DNA of 8,312 nucleotides from Flavobacteriales bacterium UBA1820 (lineage in GTDB: Bacteria; Bacteroidota; Bacteroidia; Flavobacteriales; UBA1820): NCBI GenBank assembly GCA_002314265.1, contig DCEW01000107.1, forward strand, positions 1 through 8,312, given 5' to 3'. The position numbers were made by a program, and so were the translations under genes. The notes below the pieces were generated by a model. That model did not search any database, was not told the DNA's origin, and saw only the letters and a program-made list of their open reading frames with translations. Shown here piece after piece: positions 1-6,387 of the stretch (position 1 is the stretch's first letter; every line of letters begins with the position of its first letter).

Positions 1-90
1 TATTGCCCGGCTGTCCTGCCCCCAGCCGTTGAAAAAGAGAAGAACCCGGCGGGCTCCCTCCGTATGTTTACAGATCCACTGATGTTTCAT
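1..90 (-). CDS. bioG: Pimeloyl-ACP methyl ester esterase BioG, N-terminal 30 codons only (cut by window edge)
   Basis: An ATG at 90-88 overlaps the bioF stop as ATGA and opens a frame that stays open to the left edge. The translated end reads RVLLFFNGWGQDSRAI, which fits the start of the BioG (DUF452) alpha/beta-hydrolase family: a short beta strand, then a GWG motif that shapes the oxyanion hole. Known members hydrolyse pimeloyl-ACP methyl ester to pimeloyl-ACP, the step that ends the BioC-dependent fatty-acid detour and supplies BioF. The catalytic Ser, Asp and His would lie beyond the window. The 4-base overlap implies translational coupling to bioF. Some Bacteroidota carry BioG fused to BioC; whether this one is fused cannot be told here. 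The family call rests on about 16 matching residues plus the operon context. Confidence 0.8.
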   Translation of the reverse strand, partial: MKHQWICKHTEGARRVLLFFNGWGQDSRAI

Positions 91-1262
91 CTTTTACACG
101 TATCGAATGCTTGCAAGATGCGCTGTATCTGATCGGAAGAAAATGCGGAGCTGACCGACAGGCGGATCCTCGCCTCGCCCCGGGGAACGGTCGGGTAACG
201 GATCGCGGTGGCCCATATCCCCTGTGCGCGCAGCTGCGCGGATGCCCGCAAAACCGCCTCGTTGTCCCCGAAGACCACCGGCAGGATGTGGCTCTGACCC
301 AACACCCGGTAGCCCATTCCCCGGAGCCCTTCGCGCAGTTGCGCGGAGTTGTGCTGCAAACGCTCGCGCTCCGGTGCCATCGACTGCATCCGCGAGAAGA
401 CAAAAGCACTCCAGGCCACGCAGACCGGTGGGAGCGCCGTAGAAAAGATCATCGGCCGCGAAGTATTGACCAGATAGTCCCGCAGGGGCCTCTTGGCCAG
501 CACGAATGCCCCGTGCGAAGCCATTGCCTTGCCCATCGGAAAGACCGCCACATCGACCTGCTCCAGTACGCCTGCCTGACGGCACATTCCCAAGCCGTCC
601 TCTCCGTCGGTCCCGATGCTGTGCGCCTCGTCGAGGTACAGGAGGGCTTCGTAACGGTTTTTGAGATCGACCAGACGCGCCAAGTCGGCCCGGTCGCCGT
701 CCATCGAAAAGATGGTTTCCGAGACGATCCACACGTAGCGGTACCGCGAACGGTTGCGCGCGAGCAGGGTTTCCAGATGCTCGTAATCGTTGTGGCGGTA
801 ACGCTGGAAGTCGGCTTTGGAGGCCAACACCCCGTCGAGAATACTGGCGTGCACCAGACGGTCGGCCAGCACCAGATCGCCCGAGGAGACCAGGGTGGGA
901 AGAACGCCCGTATTGGCATGGTAGCCCGAACCGAAAACCAGCGCGGGGAGCCCGTAGGTGCGCTCCAACTGCTGTTCAAAATCGGCATACGGGAGCGTAT
1001 TGCCCGTCATCAGCCGCGATCCGGTCGCCCCCAGACGGGTATCCTGCACCCGGGAGAGGAATTCCCCCCTGAACGCGGCATCGTTGGCCAGACCCAGATA
1101 ATCGTTGGACGAGAGGTTCAGATAGCGCGTTCCCTCGAAGGTCATCTCCGGCAGCCCGTAGTCCGAACGGCGGAGTTCCCTCCACTGTCCCTGCTGGTGC
1201 AGCTGCTCCAAGCGCTGTTCGAGGTCCCGGTAAAACGAACTGCTGTTTTCCTGCTGTGGCAT
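87..1262 (-). CDS. bioF: 8-amino-7-oxononanoate synthase (KAPA synthase) BioF
   Basis: This 391-residue fold-type I PLP enzyme of the alpha-oxoamine synthase family condenses pimeloyl-ACP (or -CoA) with L-alanine to 8-amino-7-oxononanoate, the first committed step of biotin ring assembly. Family landmarks are in order: NDYLGL (residues 53-58), GSGYHANTGV (111-120), the cofactor-stacking His138 in VHAS, SETIFSMDGD (181-190), LDEAHSIG with Asp211 and His214, and the Schiff-base Lys245 in MGKAMASHGA. The length is normal for BioF. The nearest relatives by fold are Kbl and serine palmitoyltransferase, but the biotin-operon setting settles the choice. The start lies 31 bases after the bioA stop, and the stop overlaps the bioG start. 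The flanking residues PMGKAMASHGA differ slightly from the usual TLGKALGSHGA, with the lysine kept. Confidence 0.96.
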   Translation of the reverse strand: MPQQENSSSFYRDLEQRLEQLHQQGQWRELRRSDYGLPEMTFEGTRYLNLSSNDYLGLANDAAFRGEFLSRVQDTRLGATGSRLMTGNTLPYADFEQQLERTYGLPALVFGSGYHANTGVLPTLVSSGDLVLADRLVHASILDGVLASKADFQRYRHNDYEHLETLLARNRSRYRYVWIVSETIFSMDGDRADLARLVDLKNRYEALLYLDEAHSIGTDGEDGLGMCRQAGVLEQVDVAVFPMGKAMASHGAFVLAKRPLRDYLVNTSRPMIFSTALPPVCVAWSAFVFSRMQSMAPERERLQHNSAQLREGLRGMGYRVLGQSHILPVVFGDNEAVLRASAQLRAQGIWATAIRYPTVPRGEARIRLSVSSAFSSDQIQRILQAFDTCKR

Positions 1263-1293
1263 AACGTCTCGTTTTTCCCCTTTTTCCGCCCCG

Positions 1294-2574
1294 TTACTCG
1301 GCGATGCACCGGATCATCGCCCGGCACAGGCGTTGCAACTGCGCATCGGTGATCACATACGGCGGCATGATGTACACCAGGCGTCCGAAGGGGCGCACCC
1401 AGATGCCGTTTTCGACAAACTTTCGCTGCAGGGTGGCCATATCGACCGGCTGCGCCATTTCGACCACCCCGATGGCTCCCAACACGCGCACTTCCCGCAC
1501 GGTGGGCAGCTCGGCGGCGGGAGCCAGCTCCCGCCGCATGATGCTCTCCAGTTGAGCGATCCGGGAAAACCCTTTTTCCCGGAGCAGGTCGAAGCTCTCG
1601 CAGGCAATGGCACAGGCCATCGGATTGCCCATGAAGGTCGGGCCATGCATGAAACAACCGGCCTCCCCTGCGCATACCGTATCGGCCACTTCCTTCGTGG
1701 CGATGGTCGCAGCAAAGGACATGTAACCGCCCGTGATCGCCTTGCCGATGCACATGATGTCCGGCACCACCCCGGCGTGCTGCCCGGCCCACCAGCATCC
1801 GGTGCGCCCGAAGCCGGTAGCGATCTCGTCGAAGATGAGCAGCACGTCGTACTTGCGGCAGATACGGGCCAGGTGCACGAGGTACTGCGGGTTGTAAAAG
1901 CGCATTCCTCCGGCCCCCTGAACGACCGGTTCGAGGATAAAGGCCGCCAGGGTGTCGGCTTTTGCCTTCACTTCCCTTTCCAGCGCTTCGACCACCGAGA
2001 GGTTCACCGGTTCGGAAAACCCTCCGGGAAAGGTATCCACGAAGTGTTGGACGGCCAGGCGGCCGTTGAAGATCCCGTGCATCCCGGTTACCGGGTCGCA
2101 GACCGACATGGCATGCCAGGTGTCGCCGTGATACCCGTTGCGGATAGTCATAAAGGTGGTCTTGGCCGATTTCCCGCGGGAGCTCTGGTACTGGAGCGCC
2201 ATCTTCATGGCTACTTCCACCGCGACCGAACCCGAATCGGAATAAAAGATCTTGTCCAGGCCTTGGGGCAACACCGTGAGCAAACGCTCGGCCAGACCGA
2301 CGGCCGGGGCATGGGTCAGCCCGCCGAACATTACGTGCGAGGCGCGGGAGAGTTGCGCCCGGGCGGCACGGTCCAGTCGGGGGTGATGATAGCCGTGGAT
2401 CACCGCCCACCAGGAACTCATCCCGTCGATGAGCCGCTGACCGGTCTTCAGATAAATGTACACGCCCTTGCAGCGGTCTACCGGATACACCGGCAAGGGG
2501 TCGATGGTCGAGGTGTAAGGATGCCAGAGGTGCTCACGGTCTATTTTCAGGTCTATTTTGTCGTAATCTACCAT
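1294..2574 (-). CDS. bioA: Adenosylmethionine--8-amino-7-oxononanoate transaminase BioA
   Basis: This 426-residue class-III PLP aminotransferase converts KAPA to 7,8-diaminopelargonate (DAPA), in the known family with S-adenosylmethionine as amino donor. BioA hallmarks are plain: WHPYTS near the N-terminus (Tyr20), DGMSSWWA with the paired Trp54/55 of the substrate pocket, the PLP phosphate region [12 protein letters not shown] (111-122), NGYHGDT with Tyr148, [12 protein letters not shown] with the cofactor-binding Asp249, and the Schiff-base Lys278 in CIGKAITGG. The C-terminal YIMPPYVIT is also typical. The start ATG follows the bioB stop by 11 bases, so the two genes are certainly co-transcribed. 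WHPYTS and the tandem Trp separate it from ornithine and other omega-aminotransferases. Nothing is missing or truncated. Confidence 0.97.
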   Translation of the reverse strand: MVDYDKIDLKIDREHLWHPYTSTIDPLPVYPVDRCKGVYIYLKTGQRLIDGMSSWWAVIHGYHHPRLDRAARAQLSRASHVMFGGLTHAPAVGLAERLLTVLPQGLDKIFYSDSGSVAVEVAMKMALQYQSSRGKSAKTTFMTIRNGYHGDTWHAMSVCDPVTGMHGIFNGRLAVQHFVDTFPGGFSEPVNLSVVEALEREVKAKADTLAAFILEPVVQGAGGMRFYNPQYLVHLARICRKYDVLLIFDEIATGFGRTGCWWAGQHAGVVPDIMCIGKAITGGYMSFAATIATKEVADTVCAGEAGCFMHGPTFMGNPMACAIACESFDLLREKGFSRIAQLESIMRRELAPAAELPTVREVRVLGAIGVVEMAQPVDMATLQRKFVENGIWVRPFGRLVYIMPPYVITDAQLQRLCRAMIRCIAE

Positions 2575-2585
2575 AGCGATTTCAT

Positions 2586-3560
2586 TTATTCTTCCCGGTT
2601 CGGTTCAAAACCCATTTCGCGGATCATCTGCAGGTCGCCTTCTATCTTCGGGCCGGCCGTAGTGAGCATGTCGCCGACCATCAGCGCGTTCATTCCCGAG
2701 GAAAACGCCCTCCGGACGATGTCGGCCACCCGCAAACGCCCTCCGGCAAACCGCATGAAGGCCTCGGGGTGGATGAAACGCCACACGGCAATGGTTCGCA
2801 GGACATCCTCCCCGGACAGGGGGGCGGCGTTTTCGAGCGGGGTGCCCTTGATGGGACTCAGGATGTTCAGCGGGATGGATTTCACGCCTTGCTTGCGCAA
2901 TTCCAGCGCAAGGTCGATGCGGTCCTCCACCGTTTCCCCCATTCCGATGATGCCGCCCGAGCAGATCTTCAGACCCGCCTGGCGGGCATAGTGCATGGTC
3001 TGCAGCTTGTCATCGTAGGTGTGCTTTTTCACCAGAGAAGGGAAAAAACGCCGGGAAGTCTCCAGATTGATATGGTAATGCGTTACCCCAGCCTCGCGCA
3101 GCATCTTCATCCGGGGAAGGTCCAGGAGCCCCATCGAGGCACAAAGGCTCAAGCGGCCGCTGCCTTGGCGGTGTATCTTCCGGTAGATCTCGCAGGCTTT
3201 CTCCACCCGCGAGCGGGGAAAGGCCCGCGAGGCGGTTACCATCGAGAAACGGTGCACGCCATAGCGTTCATTGCCCAGGGCGGCCTGAAGCGCGTCCTGC
3301 TCGTCGATGATGTCGTACTGCGCCACTCCAGTGGTGTACGAGACCGATTGTGCGCACCAGGCGCAGTCCTCGGAACAGATGCCCGAGCGGGCATTGATGA
3401 TGGAACAGGTATCCAGGCGGTTGCCGGTAAAATGCCGGCGAATGGCGTCCGCAGCGGCGCACAAGGTATCCAGGTCCGCCTGGCGGTACAGTGCCAAGGC
3501 TTCTTCCCGGTCGATCTCTCCACCGGAAAGCACGCGTTGTTTCAGTTGTTCTATGTCCAT
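2586..3560 (-). CDS. bioB: Biotin synthase BioB (radical SAM), probable anaerobe-type variant
   Basis: This 324-residue radical-SAM enzyme makes biotin from dethiobiotin by sulfur insertion. The SAM-cluster motif CxxxCxxC is at Cys62, Cys66 and Cys69 ([13 protein letters not shown]). Further family blocks are YHINLETS (162-169), [13 protein letters not shown] (198-210), [13 protein letters not shown] (230-242) and MRFAGGR (269-275). Of the E. coli auxiliary-cluster ligands, Cys128 and Cys188 are matched by Cys140 and Cys200, and Arg260 by Arg275, but Cys97 is replaced by Ser106 (RFSMVTAS). An extra Cys52 in [11 protein letters not shown] precedes the SAM motif. This pattern is expected of the anaerobe (type II) BioB described with a 4Fe-5S auxiliary cluster. 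I chose the ATG at 3560 because homology begins there; the frame stays open upstream to 3908 but that extension crosses the hairpin and looks non-coding. It is the first biotin gene of the operon and is followed closely by bioA. Confidence 0.96.
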   Translation of the reverse strand: MDIEQLKQRVLSGGEIDREEALALYRQADLDTLCAAADAIRRHFTGNRLDTCSIINARSGICSEDCAWCAQSVSYTTGVAQYDIIDEQDALQAALGNERYGVHRFSMVTASRAFPRSRVEKACEIYRKIHRQGSGRLSLCASMGLLDLPRMKMLREAGVTHYHINLETSRRFFPSLVKKHTYDDKLQTMHYARQAGLKICSGGIIGMGETVEDRIDLALELRKQGVKSIPLNILSPIKGTPLENAAPLSGEDVLRTIAVWRFIHPEAFMRFAGGRLRVADIVRRAFSSGMNALMVGDMLTTAGPKIEGDLQMIREMGFEPNREE

Positions 3561-3958
3561 AACAGATCGGTTAAAAAACAAGCCCGGGAAGGAGTTTGTT
3601 CCGTCGACGGAACAAACTCCTTCCCGGGCATATACGTGGCTCGGGGCCGGTTGGCGCCTTGCGGGCAATCGGTCCGAGGAGTTACTGCTAAAACTTGTAT
3701 CAAGAAGGTCTTTTCCGCTTCCTGCGGGTCGGGTGGCGAGGGAATTTCTCCCTGTCCGATCGAGTCGCAGGCGGTGAAACTGTCCCCGAGCGAGAAAAGC
3801 GCACGGCCTCCCTTCCGTTCTTCTCCCTGGCACATGTCGGTGCGCAGGCGGGCGATCTTCACCTGCCGGCCCAGCGATGCGAATGCGGCATAGCGGTGGC
3901 GCGCCCAACGGCGAAAATACACAACGGGAGAGGTGGTTCTAATGCGGTTTTTTCTCAT
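3551..3958 (-). CDS. Small basic protein or leader ORF of unknown function upstream of bioB
   Basis: This frame of 135 codons starts at an ATG about 28 bases after the predicted start of the biotin transcript and ends 10 bases inside bioB, so bioB could be translated by coupling. The N-terminus is strongly basic and aromatic: IRTTSPVVYFRRWARHRYAA, then FASLGRQVKIARLRTDMC. From memory, similar TTPVVYFRRWSRKxYAxFxSLGR stretches recur in Bacteroidales, as small proteins or ahead of TonB-dependent receptors; I cannot verify this. Codons are GC-rich at the third base up to about residue 83, then turn AT-rich, so coding evidence is good for the first two thirds and weak at the end. The last 26 codons cover the 48-bp palindrome. 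No signal peptide or membrane span is seen. It could be a real small protein, a leader peptide for attenuation, or a decayed gene. The in-frame ATG at 4168 is rejected because that extension reads the tRNA backwards. Confidence 0.5.
   Translation of the reverse strand: MRKNRIRTTSPVVYFRRWARHRYAAFASLGRQVKIARLRTDMCQGEERKGGRALFSLGDSFTACDSIGQGEIPSPPDPQEAEKTFLIQVLAVTPRTDCPQGANRPRATYMPGKEFVPSTEQTPSRACFLTDLLWT
3573..3629 (-). terminator. Perfect 48-bp palindrome with T-rich tract: candidate terminator/attenuator before bioB
   Basis: Bases 3582-3605 and 3606-3629 are exact reverse complements with no spacer (24-bp arms, centre GTCGAC, outer ends GCCCGGGAAGGAG). On the minus strand the hairpin ends in GGGC and is followed at once by TTGTTTTTT, the layout of an intrinsic terminator. 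It sits 21 bases ahead of the bioB ATG and about 360 bases after the predicted promoter, so it would act inside the bio leader. The opposite strand has no T-run, so it is directional to the biotin side. Alternatives are a dispersed genomic palindrome inserted here, or an mRNA stabiliser. Confidence 0.65.
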
Positions 3959-3967
3959 CGGATACCG

Positions 3968-3984
3968 TGCCGCCCGGGGCGGCA
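3968..3984. repeat. 8-bp inverted repeat at the predicted start of the biotin transcript
   Basis: TGCCGCCC and GGGCGGCA are separated by a single base (G3976). Counted from the predicted transcript start it spans about +3 to +19. It could be an operator, or a 5'-end hairpin that protects the mRNA. No partner protein can be named. Confidence 0.35.
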
Positions 3985-3992
3985 AAGCGGAG

Positions 3993-4027
3993 CAAAGGTA
4001 CGAAAAATTCCCCCGGGGGAGAAAAAA
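3993..4027 (-). promoter_or_regulatory. Bacteroidota-type promoter of the biotin operon
   Basis: On the minus strand TACCTTTG (4000-3993) fits the -7 consensus TAnnTTTG exactly. The -33 element is only a T-run ending TTTC (4024-4021), 20 bases away, so that half is weak. Transcription would begin near 3987, about 28 bases before the small leader ORF. A palindrome TCCCCCGGGGGA lies in the spacer between the two boxes. Confidence 0.5.
4009..4020. repeat. 12-bp perfect palindrome in the spacer of the biotin promoter
   Basis: TCCCCCGGGGGA is its own reverse complement. It fills the right half of the gap between the predicted -33 and -7 boxes, where a repressor could compete with RNA polymerase. 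It does not look like a BirA operator. A chance GC-rich palindrome is possible. Confidence 0.35.
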
Positions 4028-4028
4028 A

Positions 4029-4060
4029 CTTGCATCGGCCGATATTTTGCCGTATATTTG
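4029..4060 (+). promoter_or_regulatory. Bacteroidota-type promoter of the initiator tRNA gene
   Basis: A -7 box TATATTTG (4053-4060) matches TAnnTTTG, with TTG (4030-4032) 20 bases upstream as the -33 element. Transcription would start near 4066, leaving about six bases before the mature tRNA. The -33 region abuts the -33 region of the divergent biotin promoter. Confidence 0.75.
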
Positions 4061-4072
4061 CACCGTCAACAT

Positions 4073-4145
<73 letters not shown>

Positions 4146-4154
4146 CAAAAGTAG

Positions 4155-4190
4155 CGTAACCACCTCAAAACGAGGTGGTTATGTTGTTTT
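4155..4190 (+). terminator. Intrinsic terminator of the tRNA gene
   Basis: A 12-bp stem (4155-4166 with 4172-4183, one G:U pair, core AACCACCTC/GAGGTGGTT) with loop AAAAC is followed by TTGTTTT (4184-4190). It begins ten bases after the tRNA. Confidence 0.85.
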
Positions 4191-4394
4191 AGCAGATATT
4201 TCGGGACAGAAACGGAACAGCGATAACTTTACGCAGAAGCCTGTAGCGAGTCCTCTTCTACTTCTACTTCTACACCTCTCCGCCCCATGGACGGACCTCA
4301 GCTTCACGATATCGTCGTATTTCCCTCGCCGGCCCCGGACGGGAGGGGAGGGTTCGTCTCGAATCGGTAAAAACGATCGTTCTTTTTCTATCTT
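4191..4394. other. Stretch without a recognised gene between tRNA and SPFH terminators
   Basis: No frame here looks coding, and there is no promoter box on either strand that I would defend. The only structure is CTTCTA repeated three times in tandem (4255-4272). Frames that cross it on the minus strand read through two terminators and have no family features. Confidence 0.6.
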
Positions 4395-4431
4395 AAAAAT
4401 GCCTCGGAAGATCTGCTTTCGGGGCATTTTT
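4395..4431 (-). terminator. Terminator of the nfeD-SPFH operon (bidirectional in form)
   Basis: Arms 4395-4410 and 4416-4431 pair over 16 bases with two G:U pairs around loop ATCTG. The outer ends are A5/T5, so either strand shows a T-run after the stem. It lies 24 bases beyond the SPFH stop, which makes that operon its main client; it would also block any plus-strand read-through from the tRNA. Confidence 0.85.
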
Positions 4432-4455
4432 AATGGGAATTGTGTCCGTGCTTGT

Positions 4456-5517
4456 TTAGTCTTCCTTCTGCCGGGAAGCGGTTCGGGCAGAACGCGTCCC
4501 GGTTTGGGTCGGATCGGGAAGCGGGGTTTTCTCAAACAAAGTCTTGATCGCTCCCAGCGAACCGAGCGCGGCGGTAGCCTCGTACGGCAGGTAGATGGTC
4601 TTGTTGTCCTGTCCGGCCGTCAGGGCATTGAACGTTTCGAGGTAGTGCACCGCGATGAGATACTGAGCCGGATCGGTCGCACACCCTTTGCCCAGAGCCG
4701 CGGCGACCCGTTCGATGGCGGTAGCCTCGGCCGTAGCGACAGCGATACGGGCTTCGGCCTGTCCTTCGGCTTCGAGGATCTGCGCCTGTTTGGTTCCCTC
4801 GGCTTTCTTGATCTGAGCTTCCATCTGACCTTCGGCGTGGAGGATTTGCGACTGCTTGGTTCCCTCCGCTTCGAGGATCATGGCGCGTTTATCGCGTTCG
4901 GCACGCATCTGCTTCTCCATCGCATCGCGAATGTCGCGCGGAGGGTTGATGTCCTGCAACTCGACACGGTTTACCTTTACGCCCCACTTGTTGGTAGCTT
5001 CGTCCAGGATCTCGCGCAAACGGGAATTGATCGTATCGCGCGAAGTAAGGGTCTGGTCCAGATCCAGGTCGCCGATCACGTTACGCAGGGAGGTCTGCGT
5101 CAGTTTTTCGATTGCCTGCGGCAGGTTGGATATTTCGTACACCGAACGCACCGGATCCATGATCTGGAAATAAATCAGGGCATTGATCTCGGTTACGATG
5201 TTGTCGCGCGTGATCACGTTCTGCTTCGGGAAGTCGTACACCGTCTCGCGCAGGTCGATCCGGTCCTTGGATACATGGCGCACTACCACGCCCGCCCCGG
5301 GGATCTCCTGCGCATAACGCCACAGGATGCTGCGCGGCTGGTCGATGATGGGAATAATGACGTTGATCCCCGAATGGAGCGTCTTGTGATAACGGCCGAG
5401 CCGTTCGATGATCATCACCTCGGACTGCTGAATGATGCGGATACCCTTGGCCAGGATCACGATCACGAGGATGGCGAGAATAATGAGCACTACCGTGCCT
5501 GCTGTAAATCCGTCCAT
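4456..5517 (-). CDS. qmcA: SPFH/band-7 (paraslipin, QmcA-type) membrane protein
   Basis: A 353-residue SPFH-domain protein. An N-terminal membrane anchor (about 7-24, LIILAILVIVILAKG) leads into the SPFH domain (about 28-195) with GRYHKTLHSGINVIIPIID, DNIVTEINALIYFQIMDP and LRNVIGDLDLDQTLTSRDTIN, all typical of the QmcA/SLP-2 branch. A long helical region (about 200-275), rich in Ala, Glu and Gln, follows; it contains two adjacent 22-residue repeats (217-238 and 239-260, 16 of 22 identical, AEGTKQxQILxAEGQxEAxI). Family members form large membrane-bound cage-like oligomers that organise membrane domains and quality-control proteases. The pairing with an NfeD-like gene upstream is the usual arrangement of this subfamily. 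HflK/HflC are less likely because of this partner and the QmcA-like motifs. The C-terminal tail (331-353) is short, polar and probably disordered. The gene symbol is by similarity. Confidence 0.93.
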   Translation of the reverse strand: MDGFTAGTVVLIILAILVIVILAKGIRIIQQSEVMIIERLGRYHKTLHSGINVIIPIIDQPRSILWRYAQEIPGAGVVVRHVSKDRIDLRETVYDFPKQNVITRDNIVTEINALIYFQIMDPVRSVYEISNLPQAIEKLTQTSLRNVIGDLDLDQTLTSRDTINSRLREILDEATNKWGVKVNRVELQDINPPRDIRDAMEKQMRAERDKRAMILEAEGTKQSQILHAEGQMEAQIKKAEGTKQAQILEAEGQAEARIAVATAEATAIERVAAALGKGCATDPAQYLIAVHYLETFNALTAGQDNKTIYLPYEATAALGSLGAIKTLFEKTPLPDPTQTGTRSARTASRQKED

Positions 5518-5539
5518 AATGTTCTTAAGCGTTTTGGTT

Positions 5540-5559
5540 TATGGTCTGTTATGGTTTGT
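5540..5559. repeat. Tandem decamer in the leader of the SPFH gene
   Basis: TATGGTCTGT is followed directly by TATGGTTTGT (9 of 10 identical), and a degenerate third unit continues to 5570. It lies 23 bases before the SPFH start codon, in the 123-bp gap between nfeD and the SPFH gene. It may be a protein or RNA binding site, or plain slippage. No -7 promoter box is visible in the gap, so the SPFH gene is probably read from the nfeD promoter. Confidence 0.4.
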
Positions 5560-5640
5560 CTTTGGTCTTTCCGCCTCACATAGCGGAACCACTTCCGACG
5601 TAAGAGCGTCTTTGCGGGAACTAAAGCAGGGAATCCCCGA

Positions 5641-6102
5641 TCAAGCCTGCGAAGAGCCCTCGAGCGGTTCGACGATGAGCGTGATGCTCTCCAAAGCCAC
5701 GATCCGCACATCGCATCCCGAGGGGATAGCTGCCCCGGAGTGCGAACGCGCCGGGAAAATATCGCCGTCCACCCGCACTTCACCGCGCATGGCCGCATTG
5801 TCGATGGCCGTTACCACCTGTCCCGTGCGGCCGATCAGCGCATCGTTGTTGGTAGCCACCCGGTTGCGGGCGCGCAGCAGGTACTTCAAGGCAAAGGGGC
5901 GGATAAAGGCAAAGACCCCTACCGTTACGGCTGCAAAGACGATGAGCTGGGCGTTCATCCCGCCGCCCAACGCCGCCACGATGGCCGATACCAGCGCTCC
6001 GACCGAAAAACACCCGATGACAAACCCCGAAGTGAATACCTCCAGGATGAGCGTGATCAGCGCCACAGCCAACCATACGTACCAAACGAACAAAGCATCC
6101 AT
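5641..6102 (-). CDS. NfeD-like membrane protein, partner of the SPFH protein
   Basis: A 153-residue short (NfeD-1b/YbbK-like) protein without the ClpP-like protease domain of long NfeD. Three hydrophobic segments (about 5-25, 27-46 and 51-68) make up the membrane half. A soluble OB-fold domain follows (about 88-146), recognised by LIGRTGQVVTAIDN, GEVRVDGDIFPARS and the closing VRIVALESITLIVEPL, a C-terminal pattern typical of the family. Short NfeD proteins are usually encoded beside SPFH proteins and are thought to bind them at the membrane; that role here is inferred from family and context. It is the first gene of the pair and starts about 25 bases after a predicted promoter start. The 123-bp gap to the SPFH gene is longer than usual for this pair, but the direction and the shared terminator support one transcript. 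Confidence 0.9.
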   Translation of the reverse strand: MDALFVWYVWLAVALITLILEVFTSGFVIGCFSVGALVSAIVAALGGGMNAQLIVFAAVTVGVFAFIRPFALKYLLRARNRVATNNDALIGRTGQVVTAIDNAAMRGEVRVDGDIFPARSHSGAAIPSGCDVRIVALESITLIVEPLEGSSQA

Positions 6103-6133
6103 AGCGAGTAGTTTTTACGCGTTTCTATTTTTT

Positions 6134-6166
6134 CAAAATTAAGGAAAAACTCTTTTCCCTACACAA
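6134..6166 (-). promoter_or_regulatory. Bacteroidota-type promoter of nfeD-SPFH
   Basis: On the minus strand TAATTTTG (6141-6134) fits TAnnTTTG. A TTG (6166-6164) stands 22 bases upstream, slightly further than the 20 seen at the other promoters in this window. The predicted start near 6128 leaves a leader of about 25 bases before the nfeD ATG. Confidence 0.55.
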
Positions 6167-6329
6167 GCCCGTCCGGAAATTTTCACCCTCTCCTCCCCCG
6201 TCTCTTTTCCGCCAGGAAAGGACAGGATAAGGAATGGCTGCCCATCCACCCGGAAGGTCGGGAAAAACAGCCGGCGTCCCGGATGCGTATCAGCCCTATC
6301 CCCATTGCAAAAACTTCGGCCGTTCCCCC

Positions 6330-6360
6330 TTGCCCCTGCGCCCGGCATTGCGTACTTTTG
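6330..6360 (+). promoter_or_regulatory. Bacteroidota-type promoter of the ModF-like/DUF454 pair
   Basis: TACTTTTG (6353-6360) fits the -7 consensus, and TTG (6330-6332) lies exactly 20 bases upstream, the same geometry as the tRNA promoter. The predicted start near 6366 leaves about 21 bases of leader. This supports the ATG at 6388 as the start codon. Confidence 0.7.
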
Positions 6361-6387
6361 CTCCCGAACTGAAAACACCCCCTTGCC

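Noticed and set aside
111..2991. Long plus-strand frames opposite bioF, bioA and bioB
   Set aside because: They are antisense shadows of strongly conserved genes in GC-rich DNA and show no family motifs.
3561..3908. N-terminal extension of BioB up to an ATG at 3908
   Set aside because: The frame is open, but the added 116 residues are low-complexity and arginine/proline-rich, cross the palindrome, and have no BioB homology; BioB similarity starts at 3560.
3561..4070. BirA operator or biotin riboswitch-like leader
   Set aside because: I searched for paired TTGTAAACC/GGTTTACAA-like half-sites and found none; GGTTAAAAAACAA (3569-3581) is only loosely similar and unpaired.
4255..4272. CTTCTA x3 as a phase-variation tract
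   Set aside because: It lies outside any gene or promoter and has only three units.
4399..5583. A 394-codon plus-strand frame opposite the SPFH gene
   Set aside because: It starts inside the terminator hairpin and mirrors the SPFH coding sequence; its repeats are the complement of the AEG repeats.
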